The notes under the pieces are model-generated. The model saw nothing but the letters and a program-made list of their open reading frames with translations. It was not told the origin of the DNA and made no database searches. 13,153 nucleotides of DNA from Jimgerdemannia flammicorona. Lineage: Eukaryota; Mucoromycota; Endogonomycetes; Endogonales; Endogonaceae. Position numbers and translations under genes: made by a program. Below, one piece after another: positions 1-7,666 of the stretch (position 1 is its first letter; every line of letters starts with the position of its first letter). The DNA lies in NCBI GenBank assembly GCA_003990745.1, contig RBNI01004998.1:1-13153 (forward strand), in the 5' to 3' direction.

Positions 1-471
1 TTTTTTTACAAATGCTCGCTCACTCACATGGCCCTGTTCAATATCACTCGGATCTAATCTCTTCCATGACGTCGCCACCACATATTCCGCACCGCTCGTT
101 ACTATGGCCGCCCTGACAATTGCATCCACGCCTGATTTCATCTCACTCGGATCGTCAACCCCACGAGGGTCCATCGCCACAAGTTCTCTCGTCACCGGCT
201 GCGCCAGCACCACCTCCTCGGGTGTCAGCAAAACGTCCACAACAGGCTGAAACTTTCCTCCGTATGCCTCTAAAAACACCTCCCACTCTGTCTTCCCGAT
301 CGTGTACAACCAGCCGGTGTGGTCTCGGTAGGTTATATAGTATTGTCTCTCGGGTCCCAGGGCCAGGGAGCGGCGCACCAGGCGGTCGACCATGTCGAAT
401 GGCGTACCTGGGGGGAGGTCAATATCCCAGAAGGCGCGGAGATCGTCGCAGCGAAGCTTTAGGCGGGGCAT
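1..471 (-). CDS. Hypothetical protein, possible PB1-like N-terminal domain (partial, 3' end outside window)
   Basis: An open frame starts with ATG at 471-469 and reads leftwards without a stop to the window edge (157 codons). A GTGAGT donor at 27-22 falls exactly between codons, so exon 1 is probably 471-28 (148 codons, phase 0) and the rest is intron. The first ~75 residues (MPRLKLRCDDLRAF..., then YYITYRDHTGWLYTIGKTEW) alternate hydrophobic strands and a helix. They resemble PB1/ubiquitin-fold domains: a basic first strand, then a Y-x-D-x-x-G-x-L-x-x-I stretch like the acidic loop of PB1. The next ~75 residues are helical or mixed and I do not recognise them. Codon use is GC-rich, like the neighbouring gene at 1075-2310, which lies on the same strand and may be a diverged paralogue. 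The open frame and donor are seen directly; the fold is inference from pattern. Role unknown. Confidence 0.65.
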   Translation of the reverse strand, partial: MPRLKLRCDDLRAFWDIDLPPGTPFDMVDRLVRRSLALGPERQYYITYRDHTGWLYTIGKTEWEVFLEAYGGKFQPVVDVLLTPEEVVLAQPVTRELVAMDPRGVDDPSEMKSGVDAIVRAAIVTSGAEYVVATSWKRLDPSDIEQGHVSERAFVKK

Positions 472-555
472 AGTGGATGTCGCGGTTGAGCGATTTGCGA
501 TCGGGAAGGAGAAAAGTGTTCAGATACGAGAATGTAGTCACGATTTCTCGGAATT

Positions 556-612
556 ATGATGTCACAGGACAGGGATGATGCCACAGGACAGGGATGATGT
601 CACACGACAGGA
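556..612. repeat. 19-bp tandem repeat, three copies, with TGATGTCA motifs
   Basis: Units at 556-574, 575-593 and 594-612 follow the pattern ATGATGTCACAGGACAGGG. The second has TGATGCCA in place of TGATGTCA, and the third has a C for a G (CACACGAC) plus a changed end. TGATGTCA (reverse TGACATCA) is a one-base variant of the CRE/ATF site TGACGTCA. The array lies 85-141 nt upstream of the start codon of the gene at 471, in its promoter or 5' leader. The repeat is seen directly; a bZIP-binding role is inference. Confidence 0.75.
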
Positions 613-646
613 CAGGAACAGGTCCAACAAATCGCTCGAGTGTATT

Positions 647-655
647 TTTTATATA
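647..655 (-). promoter_or_regulatory. Putative TATA box upstream of the minus-strand gene starting at 471
   Basis: TATATAAAA reads on the minus strand about 176 nt upstream of the ATG at 471. If it is used, the 19-bp tandem repeat at 556-612 would lie in the 5' leader rather than the upstream promoter. Fungal TATA positions are variable, so this is a weak call. Confidence 0.3.
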
Positions 656-956
656 CATTGCTGATGGACACTAGACGGCGCACCACCCGCACGTAGAAAG
701 AAACGAAGCCATTGGATTATGATAACATAAAAAGAAACTGTGGTGGACATGCAAAGGAAAAGGCAACAGTAACCAACACCAACAGAAAAATATACTAAAT
801 CGTTCCTCCACCAACAAAACGTAATGCGGAATTACAACGATATCTGAAACAAAAAAATAGAAACAAAAGACAGGGGAGGAGAGTAAAAATATGAGAGGAC
901 GAAGAGGACCGTGCGAGTTTAGAGCCAGGGAGAATGGGATAGCACAAGATTGAAGG

Positions 957-978
957 AAAAAAAAAAAAAAAAAAAAAC
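957..978. repeat. A22 homopolymer run
   Basis: Twenty-two A on the plus strand (T22 on the gene strand), about 100 nt past the stop codon of the minus-strand gene at 1075. It may fall in or just past the 3' UTR. Confidence 0.85.
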
Positions 979-1074
979 CGATGGCGACACATGTCCCACC
1001 CTCGTACACACCCTTCACTCCAATTTTCCACAATCACCCTCTATCTCCCTCCTTGAGGCGGTCCGACGCACACC

Positions 1075-2310
1075 TCACACCACAGCCGTCTTGGTCGTCA
1101 ACGCAAGCAGGCGTTTGTCGGTATATCCCGACTACAATAGTATCGTCGTGGAAACAAGGGAATAAGTACGCGGTTAGCGTGGGTGCACATGCTCTTTCAT
1201 CGATTTTTTTTTTTTTTTTTTTTTTATAAAAAAAAAAAAAGAAAATAAAAAGAGAGGCACTCACGCTCAACAAGTCCGCCTCCCTCGGGACTCGCAATTG
1301 TACAATGCTGTTGCCCTTGAGGCTTTGTTTAAGAATCCTCTTGAGAGAATCGTCGCCTGTACCGTGTCCGTGTAAAGTGAGAAAGATTGAGATATTTCGC
1401 CATAAATCATTCAGTAAAATTCATACCGTCCCACACTCACCCCACAACACCAAGAAAGAAAGCGAAAGGGTTTTATTGCATACGCACGGTTCAGAAGGCA
1501 CTTCCACAGCCCATCGAATCCCTTATACTGCAGTACCATTCCAGAAATGGAAGTGTCGTTGAACGAGATCCGCAGCCAAGTAACGAGGGGCTCGATGGTA
1601 GCATCGGCTAGCAAATGGTCAGTATAATTAAATCATCAATATCTTGGTCCAAATGGATTGAAAATCTCATCGTGCCCGAAAACCCATACCCCGTCGCCCG
1701 AAAGCCCTTAAACCCCACACTCACGCGCCAACGAGAAGTATAAAGTTCGCACGAAGGCCAGGTGCACCACCTCAACGATGATGGTCGGGTTTGGTGTGCC
1801 TGTCGTGACGGGGACCGTCGCAGCCACGCTGTGTGAAGGATGTTAGAAAGACGGATTATTGCTGCTTCAGTTTTCAGCGCGCGAGGATATTAATCCCTCT
1901 CCCTTCTTATCCTCCCCCTCAATAAAAGAATAATAGCCTCCTGTTCACATCACCTCCCACAAAACGCGCGTGGCCAATCCCCAAACCCAAGGTCCTCTAA
2001 CCCAAGGTCCTCTAACCCAAGGTCCTCTTACCCTAGCAAGCACACCCCATCCAACCTACCTTGCCGCTGCCGCCGTTGCCGCGTCTACGCCATTTCCAGC
2101 TCCTTCCAACTTAGCCTGCTGTTCCGCCGCAACCTCCGCCGGGCTCTGCCCTGGCGTCTGGTTCACAACTTCTGTCTGCACCTGCGTCTGTACCTGCTGC
2201 TGTGAGGACTGGGGGCTGTGGACGAGAGTATTCATTCCCTCGATCAGCTTTCTGACCTCGGCGAGGTCGTGCGCGGCTGCCTCGGTTGCGCGGTCCATCA
2301 GAATGTCCAT
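1075..2310 (-). CDS. Hypothetical protein with Q/A-rich N-terminus and PB1-like C-terminal half (5 exons, 207 aa)
   Basis: Rebuilt from splice signals. Exons are 2310-2060, 1828-1725, 1607-1488, 1356-1265 and 1131-1075; introns are 231, 117, 131 and 133 nt, with donors GTAGGT, GTGAGT, GTGCGT, GTGAGT and acceptors AG. All phases close and exon lengths sum to 624 nt, ending at TGA 1077-1075. Residues 1-26 are a likely helix (MDILMDRATEAAAHDL...), ~31-80 are Gln/Ala-rich and probably disordered, ~81-97 are Ala/Thr/Pro-rich. Residues ~100-180 read like a PB1/ubiquitin fold: RTLYFSLAPDATIEPLVTWL, then MVLQYKGFDGLWKCLLNRDD, then SIVQLRV. A basic tail follows. A TATAAACG lies ~75 nt upstream of the ATG and TGATGTCA lies further up. 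The last intron holds a T22/A13 tract. Exon structure is well supported; the domain is inference and the function unknown. A tandem paralogue of the gene at 471 is possible. Confidence 0.75.
1204..1240. repeat. T22-ATA-A13 self-complementary homopolymer tract in intron 4
   Basis: Twenty-two T (1204-1225), then AT, then thirteen A (1228-1240). It lies inside the fourth intron of the minus-strand gene at 1075-2310, next to its donor. It could form a hairpin and is prone to length slippage and sequencing error. Because it is intronic, length change would not shift the reading frame. Confidence 0.85.
1984..2028. repeat. 15-bp tandem repeat, three perfect copies, in intron 1
   Basis: AACCCAAGGTCCTCT repeats at 1984-1998, 1999-2013 and 2014-2028. 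It sits inside the 231-nt first intron of the gene at 1075-2310, which is the longest intron of that gene. The three-fold repeat explains part of the extra length. The unit is a multiple of three and stays open on the plus strand, creating a short repetitive frame (TQGPL) that I do not regard as a gene. Confidence 0.9.
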
Positions 2311-2382
2311 GTACGTGGGGGCAGCGTTTGGGTGTGGATGTACGTGGGGGGAGGGGTGTGCGTGTAATGTGGTGTAGGTGTG

Positions 2383-2390
2383 CGTTTATA
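2383..2390 (-). promoter_or_regulatory. Putative TATA box of the five-exon minus-strand gene
   Basis: TATAAACG on the minus strand, about 75 nt upstream of the ATG at 2310. The leader that follows is C/A-rich (CACACC/CCACAT-like), as is common around fungal transcription starts. Confidence 0.4.
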
Positions 2391-2457
2391 GGAGGAAGAA
2401 AACGATGGTTAAGGGGAAATTGCCGTGACTGTTTGTTTACACTTCTTTTTTATGCAG

Positions 2458-2465
2458 TGATGTCA
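2458..2465. promoter_or_regulatory. TGATGTCA CRE-like octamer
   Basis: TGATGTCA (TGACATCA on the gene strand) about 150 nt upstream of the ATG at 2310 and ~70 nt upstream of the TATA-like site. The same octamer occurs twice, and once as TGATGCCA, in the tandem repeat before the other minus-strand gene. A shared bZIP/ATF-type site is plausible but unproven. Confidence 0.35.
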
Positions 2466-3651
2466 TCGTTATAGGGGCACGCAACGAAGAGTGCAAGATA
2501 CACATACTGTATAAGTATAGGCTTTTGATCATCCGCGGTGGGACGGATTTCGCCGGTGCGATATGCACGGCGCTAAACTGATCGTGGTATGATTGATCCT
2601 CTGATATGCGGAAACGAGCAGCCTCATGCATGTTTTGCAAGGAATGATAGATAAAAGATTTATGCCAAAATACACCATAGGTGTCGCCCTGTTTATAGAA
2701 CTCGCAACGGGGTCTTTATTTTTTTTTTTTTTAAAAGAGAGCTATATGCAATAGCTATGCCAATGATTCCGCAATTTATTCTCCGGCGGGTGGCGCAGTC
2801 CATAAACTTATACGTCACCCAAACCTAGCTGGCATTTAAAATACTTGTGGATGAGGTACGCTTCGCGACGTTCATTCGACCCTCACACTTTTGTGTGGTT
2901 TCGTGACATGGGCCTTTAGACACCTAACGGTTTATGCACAAACCACGCGATTCTTCCCAATAGGATATAAAACAAATATAACAAACCGGTTTCCAAAGGC
3001 AACGTTACTGGGGGTTTTCCCTTGAATGCATTGTCAACAGCGTCCAAAGTCCGCCATTCGTCCGCTGACGACGAGGTCGATTCCATTCAGCGAGTGTCCT
3101 GTCCGACGTCGGAGTGATTCGAGGATTGACGGCCGCGGGGGGGGGATCGTAGAGTCTTGGCGGTGAAGCGTGTTGGCTATGCTGTCGCATGCCGCTTTCG
3201 TTGCCGTGCATTTTTATTTGTTTCTGGATTTATTTATTTTCCGCCTCAGGAATGGTGTTTTGGTAGATTATTTTCCCGTTGGTCTCGTCGGTAGGGCCTA
3301 ACGGACGACCATGTAACCATGTAAATCTCATGACGACACTCATATCCAACAAAAGGTTGAAACAACAGGAAAAAAATATTGACGAGGCCTAAAGGTTCAG
3401 GGTTTATACACATCACATGGATCGCGTCTTTTGATTCGGTGGACGATGGATGTCTCACGTTTAAGTATTATGGTTCTGATCAAGTCGCGTCGGGATACGC
3501 GATGGCGTAAACGCCGTCCTGACGTTAGATCGCAATTTGTCGACGCCGACCCTCCACCTCGTGACGATCCAAAAATGACTTCATCCTTAGCCGGTCCAGC
3601 ACAATGAAGGACTGGCGCATCCTTATTGATACTTTGAACTGCAGCCAAGAC

Positions 3652-3678
3652 CCTTTCCCTTTTTCTTTCTCTTTTCTC
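3652..3678 (+). promoter_or_regulatory. CT-rich core promoter block of the CipC-like gene
   Basis: A nearly unbroken run of C and T ends about 33 nt before the ATG at 3711 and is followed by CAGCACACCACC, a likely start region. CT-rich blocks just upstream of transcription starts are typical of well-expressed fungal genes. The block also resembles a splice acceptor tract (ends TTTTCTCAG), so a 5' UTR intron is an alternative. Confidence 0.45.
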
Positions 3679-3710
3679 AGCACACCACCCTGGATCAATC
3701 TCCCAACGAC

Positions 3711-4361
3711 ATGAGTCATTCGTAAGCTTCTTATCTGTTCAACAGCGTTTGTCCCTCCCTGCACGTCTCTCATCATCCCCACCCACGTCAGATACGGATT
3801 CTGCGATTGCCACAACCACCACCAACAGGTCCACCGCGGCAGGACAGAGAAGGAGAGGTGGACGGACGAGATGGTGGCTGGCAGCGCGGCCTACCAGGTA
3901 TTGTTTGACTACCATCGCAAATGATACGCATTCGTCACCTTTCAAACGCCCCTCTAATGCAGTCGCCTATCAAACTCCGGACGTTGTCCTCCCTTAGGCA
4001 CTTTGCCACTTCAGTTCCAACAGGACGGGTCGCGAATCACACGAGCAGGCCAAGGTATGTGCGATCTTTTCCAGCTCTGCTTTACGCGATGATATTCATT
4101 TAATTCCGACAATTAATTACACAGGAAGAGGTCGCCCGCGTCGCCGCTCAAGAAGCCGACAGGCTCTGCGAACAGAAAGGTACAAACCAGTGCTTCCCTC
4201 ACAAGGAAATACATCTCATCCTACACGGTCTGACGCGTGACCATATTCCCTTTATCCGCACAGGCCTAGACCACGGGAAGCGCGATGGCGTGCGTCGTAT
4301 GTCGGTCGATGCCGCGAAGGAGCTGTACTTTGACACGAACGAGTACCGGGGCGATTCGTGA
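3711..4361 (+). CDS. cipC: CipC-like protein (DUF3759 family), five exons, 108 aa
   Basis: Exons are 3711-3721, 3792-3897, 3998-4054, 4125-4179 and 4264-4361; introns are 70, 100, 70 and 84 nt. All phases close. The first exon is only 11 nt (MSH plus two bases of a Ser codon, donor GTAAGC). The protein follows the small fungal CipC (concanamycin-induced protein C)/DUF3759 pattern from end to end: YGFCDCHNHHQQV near the start, DEMVAGSAAYQAL (family: HELIAGAAxFEA), SHEQAKEEVARVAAQEADRL (family: SHExAKExxAGxAGxEVD), KGLDHGKRD (family: KGLDFIDRE) and AAKELYFDTNEY. It is mostly helical, with no signal peptide or membrane segment, so probably cytosolic; CipC biochemical function is unknown, and it is known from induction by stress or V-ATPase inhibition. 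The 108-aa length fits the family. The 84-nt fourth intron is in frame and open, so it could be retained. A GTGAGT donor overlaps the stop; see the possible fusion with the downstream RGG gene. Confidence 0.85.
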
Positions 4362-4831
4362 GTGTGGGCAAGGTGGTAATTAAAGTGGACTCGATTTACG
4401 CAGGAGAGGGGGAATGCGCATATAATTATATGCGCATGTTGCAGTTGGTACTGTTTTTGACGTTTGGAGATTTGATATGCATGTAATGACAGAATTTGAT
4501 TTTCCAGAGGGTTGTGTGCGTCTTGGGATTGTGTCATCGCCAAAGGCTTGACAATTCGTGAATATGAATATCTTTTGTTGGAACCAATCTGATCTCCGAC
4601 CGCCTTTGCTCGCTAGCTTCACTTAATGGATCCAGCCAGAAAGAGAGGGACCCCGATGCGCGTAGCCCTGAGCTTTAACACACATGGGAGAGGGCGTGCC
4701 CTCATTCATCAATCTGGTATAGATACCCATGACGTGGCCAATGAAGAGTATCGGCCGATCACTGTGGCAATAGTGGCTTATCGCTATCCTCGCTCGCTCG
4801 TGGGAACACTCAACCCCCAAAGGTTTCCACA
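4362..4831 (+). other. Spacer or long intron between CipC-like and RGG-coding exons
   Basis: About 470 nt. If the GTGAGTGTGG donor at 4358 is used with the acceptor at 4773 (AATAG), this is a 416-nt intron followed by coding exon 4774-4883, and the CipC-like and RGG parts form one protein. Otherwise it is the intergenic region and promoter of the RGG gene. It contains a 24-bp perfect palindrome at 4414-4437. A 72-codon plus-strand frame and a 90-codon minus-strand frame overlap at 4623-4895. Neither resembles a known protein, and the plus-strand one cannot be spliced in phase to the RGG exon. Confidence 0.5.
4414..4437. repeat. 24-bp perfect palindrome
   Basis: ATGCGCATATAA followed directly by its exact reverse complement, TTATATGCGCAT, with no loop. 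It lies in the spacer or intron after the CipC-like coding exons. It could be a symmetric protein-binding site or a cruciform/hairpin; nothing in the context decides. Confidence 0.95.
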
Positions 4832-5638
4832 ATGCCGTCATTGACCATAAGAGCACGAACCCAGACCACCCAGACGCGTCAAGGTTGGCAAACACCTCTT
4901 AGTTCGTGTTTACCATACATACGTTAACATTGCTAATTCTTTGGGAACAGACACCTCCACCAACCAACAAGGCAACACCACCGACGGAACCCCTGCATCG
5001 ACAGGTCGCGGTCGGGGAGGTACACGCGGCAGGCGCGGGGGTCGTGGTTGGGGGGGGGACGATAGAGGTGGTGGAGGCTGGCGGGGAACGGGGCGGAGAG
5101 CTGGTCGGGGACGTGGCAGGGCTGGTGGCGTGAGCCGAGGACAAGGTTCAGTCCATACCTTCTTTGTACTGCGATTCTCTAAACACCTTATGTGCTGTCA
5201 GGATATGCATAAACCACTAGTCATTCCAATCACCCTCGCCACGCAGGATCCGCACCACAAACCCAATGGCTGGCAATGCATCATGGTCACCGGCTTGGAG
5301 GTCAGTCAACGTTATCTATGAAATTCCACGTTCTTCGCACCTCCCAGAAATCGCTTAATCGTTTCATACCACTCAACAACCGTGCACACCCCCTACTTTC
5401 TCCAGGTCCAGCTTCAAACCCGTCACCCCGCGAAAATCCTGTCCTCCTAGCAGCGGAACGACGACTCCAGGAGGGTCAGCAGCGAGAAGGAGATGAGTGG
5501 TTGGAGGGGAGAGAAGACGTCGGCGTGGAGGAGGAGAGAAAGGAAGCCGAAGCCGATGAGGATTGGGTCGAAGACGAAACAAAGGGGAAGGAGGGGGTTG
5601 ACAATGGAGATGGGAAAGAAAGTGAGGCGGATGGATGA
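4832..5638 (+). CDS. RGG-box protein with acidic C-terminal tail, four exons, 177 aa (possibly the 3' part of the CipC-like gene)
   Basis: Preferred exons are 4832-4883, 4951-5145, 5247-5300 and 5406-5638 (introns 67, 101 and 105 nt), stop TGA 5636-5638; phases close. Order in the protein: a Thr/Gln-rich start (MPSLTIRARTQTTQTRQ), a polar stretch, then ~45 residues dense in RGG/RG (GRGRGGTRGRRGGRG... GRRAGRGRGRAGG), a short linker, and a tail of ~60 residues rich in Glu/Asp/Lys. RGG boxes commonly bind RNA and are arginine-methylated, so an RNA-related role is likely but unspecific. The second donor (GTTCAG at 5146) is weak. The alternative donor GTGAGC at 5130 with acceptor 5201 gives in-frame exon 5202-5300 and an early stop at 5448-5450, losing the acidic tail. 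If joined upstream through exon 4774-4883, the product would be ~304 aa starting at 3711. The coding nature of the RGG exon is likely; gene borders are uncertain. Confidence 0.6.
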
Positions 5639-5989
5639 GAGAAAATATCATTTCGGATATTAAGTTTTTTTTTTTTTGGGTTTGTTCGGTCAACACGCAT
5701 GTATCATACTAGATTCATAATCTCCGCAGATCGCCAATGTACAGTTGTATGTACAAATATAGCATATTTAGCATCACGCTTGCAGTTCATGGGTAATAGA
5801 GATATTGAATGAAGGGTTTTGTTCAAAATGTTGGATCATAATATTTTTTAGTCTTTAAATCGAGAGAGTTAGTGTAGTTATTAATTTGGGACGATTGGAG
5901 CAAACACCAACATCTCTCGCCACCGCTAATTCTTAATAGTGAAACACGAGCGTGGTTGATTTTTCTCACCAACATAGTGGCTGCCCGCT

Positions 5990-5991
<2 letters not shown>

Positions 5992-6024
<33 letters not shown>
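5992..6024. repeat. T33 homopolymer run
   Basis: Thirty-three consecutive T on the plus strand (A33 on the minus strand). It could be a slippage-expanded poly-A/T tract or the poly-A tail of an old retroposed copy on the minus strand, although I see no gene body next to it. The exact length in the assembly is uncertain. Confidence 0.9.
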
Positions 6025-7445
6025 CACAAATGAGCCGTTTGTCCACGAAGGACTTCATGATACATAAACACGTGTACGCTATAACCAAATCAACAACTAC
6101 ATGATTCTTGCGCACCGCTTGTCCTGGATCGAGTCTTTTCATTTCTACACAGGAACTAATACCATTTTCATGCAAGGTAAAAGAGTTCCAATCTCATAGA
6201 CTACTATCCAGAGACGTACATATCCAAGTGCAGCCACGCACCCCCCGTGGGGCTGATCCAAGATACATATGGTGTCATGACTGGCTATTAACTAGTTGAA
6301 TGTGTGCTTGCGATGGTGTCAATCTTTGATGATACGTGGATTATATGTGCCACTTGATCTCCAGCTACACAATTGAATGGAGAAAAAAAAAAAAAAGAAA
6401 ATCTTCTATCCACTATCGAAGCGATGGACTCTGCTTAGTGACCGCGTTCGGACATCTGGAGGCCATTACCGATATGGAAAAGGAAAGTGCGCGAGGGTTC
6501 GGAGTAGTGTCTGAAATGGAGTATATACTTTTTTTTATTTTTTTTTTCGAAATTGTTTTTGTGATTTTTTTGTGAGGTAAATGGTTGTTCCATCTTCGAC
6601 TTTCGTGCCAGGGGTCATATCTCCTGCACATCATAGATGCGAAAGTTCCTCACTACATCTGTGTCTTTGTGGCTTGTATGCACAACAACTCGTATCTCTC
6701 TCTTATGCTTTCGCAGGACGTAGTCGCTCCTTGTCTCCGAACTTGTCGGACATGGACAACGATAAATGAGAGGCAAAAAAGTCCAAGGTACACAATGCGA
6801 ATAGATGAAGCAAATATTATGACATTTACGGAGGAGCGTAAAGCGATGATGCGTGGTGCACCCTATCCAGAAATTGCGGTTGGGATTCATTCACGTAATT
6901 TCCTCCTGTCATAGAACAGCTTCAATGCAAAATAAATGTACTAACAGTAGAGCAGTCATTGGCTAGTGCAACATAGATCTCGAGGTCCATGGCTGGATAT
7001 CTGACGTACTTTGCGACGTTCATCGTCTGGCGGTGGATGGCTCCCACAATCAGAGTAGCTATCCAACCATTGATCATATAGCATCTTTATGCTCAGGTCT
7101 ATTGACATGACGTTTAGGTCATCTCCTTTGTTTGAAAACAAAGTCAATAGTGATGTTTGAGGTCGTGCCGAACTGGTTTCAATATATGATGACCGATTCG
7201 TTACGTTTAATCTTGCCAACCAAACAGAGCAGATGTAGCTCAAAGGCGAGAACCTGCCATTCGGCTTCACTTCGTAAACAAAAAAGCCTTTGAAAAAATT
7301 CACAGACAAATAAACGTCGTTGCTATTCAGTCTGTTTCAACGGTGCCTTGTCAAAGATCAATTTTTACATCATATGTAAGCATGCTCGGGATTGTATAAT
7401 ATTGCAGAAATCATCTCTGCCAAGCAGAAAAACGATGAAGGATAT

Positions 7446-7666
7446 GTTCTGTGTTTTTGTACAATCGTCAGTCATAATCAATTGAATTGTAAATTGCGGC
7501 GATGGGTGCCGACGACTAATCTGTCGTGTGTGGCAGTGATATTGGTCCCAGCATAAAATTTAAAATGTGATGGCGTTTGAGTTCTGTATTTTTGTACAAC
7601 CATCAGTCATCATGGAATGGCAGTGATATTAGTCCCATCATGAAATCTAAAATATGATGGTGTTTG
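7446..7666. repeat. Imperfect direct duplication (134 bp and 86 bp copies)
   Basis: Copy 1 is 7446-7579 and copy 2 is 7581-7666. Both begin GTTCTGT(G/A)TTTTTGTACAA, continue with (C/T)(G/A)TCAGTCAT, and end with TGGCAGTGATATT(G/A)GTCCCA through ATGATGG(C/T)GTTTG. Copy 1 has an extra segment of about 48 bp in the middle. Most differences are transitions, in both directions. The adjacent arrangement suggests a local tandem duplication followed by a deletion or insertion. Confidence 0.85.

Larger units (their letters stand above)
479..1074. other. Spacer between the two minus-strand genes
   Basis: About 600 nt between the start of the gene at 471 and the stop of the gene at 1077-1075. It holds the 19-bp tandem repeat (556-612), a TATA-like site (647-655), an A22 run at 957-978 and A-rich sequence on the plus strand between. 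Short open frames here are low-complexity and look like chance. The minus-strand gene's 3' UTR and terminator should lie at about 950-1074. Confidence 0.6.
2311..3710. other. Intergenic region between divergent genes, no supported gene
   Basis: About 1.4 kb separating the minus-strand gene starting at 2310 from the plus-strand CipC-like gene starting at 3711, so both promoters lie here. Contents: the promoter elements at 2383 and 2458, a T tract at about 2718-2732, a G9 run at 3131-3139, and a strong pyrimidine block before 3680. Several 45-85 codon open frames exist on both strands (for example near 3005-3211, 3246-3458 and 3397-3648), but none shows domain-like content or joins to neighbours by plausible splicing. 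Confidence 0.5.

Noticed and set aside
120..473. 117-codon plus-strand open frame
   Set aside because: It lies opposite the well-formed minus-strand frame at 471-1; its Pro/Arg/Ser-rich content is the usual antisense shadow of a GC-rich exon.
671..1033. Minus-strand 120-codon frame rich in Phe, Cys and Leu
   Set aside because: It is driven by the A22 tract (poly-Phe) and low-complexity A-rich DNA; it is downstream of a gene end and shows no domain.
1970..2377. 135-codon plus-strand frame with TQGPL repeats
   Set aside because: It is antisense to exon 1 and intron 1 of the minus-strand gene, and the repeat is the intronic 15-bp array.
3071..3083. GGTCGATTCC, similar to a tRNA B box
   Set aside because: No matching A box, acceptor stem or T stem can be found around it.
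3525..3815. 96-codon minus-strand frame over the CipC start
   Set aside because: It overlaps the CipC promoter and exon 2 on the opposite strand, and the CipC family match settles the strand.
3749..3997. Plus-strand Ser/Thr/Arg-rich frame (82 codons)
   Set aside because: It is a different frame of CipC exon 2 and intron; the family motifs are in the other frame and continue across introns.
4623..4895. 90-codon minus-strand frame and overlapping 72-codon plus-strand frame
   Set aside because: Neither resembles a protein family. The minus frame has an odd Trp/Cys/His content, and the plus frame cannot be spliced in phase to the RGG exon.
6956..7309. 117-codon minus-strand frame
   Set aside because: It has no domain, no splice partners and irregular composition; kept only as part of the gene-poor description.
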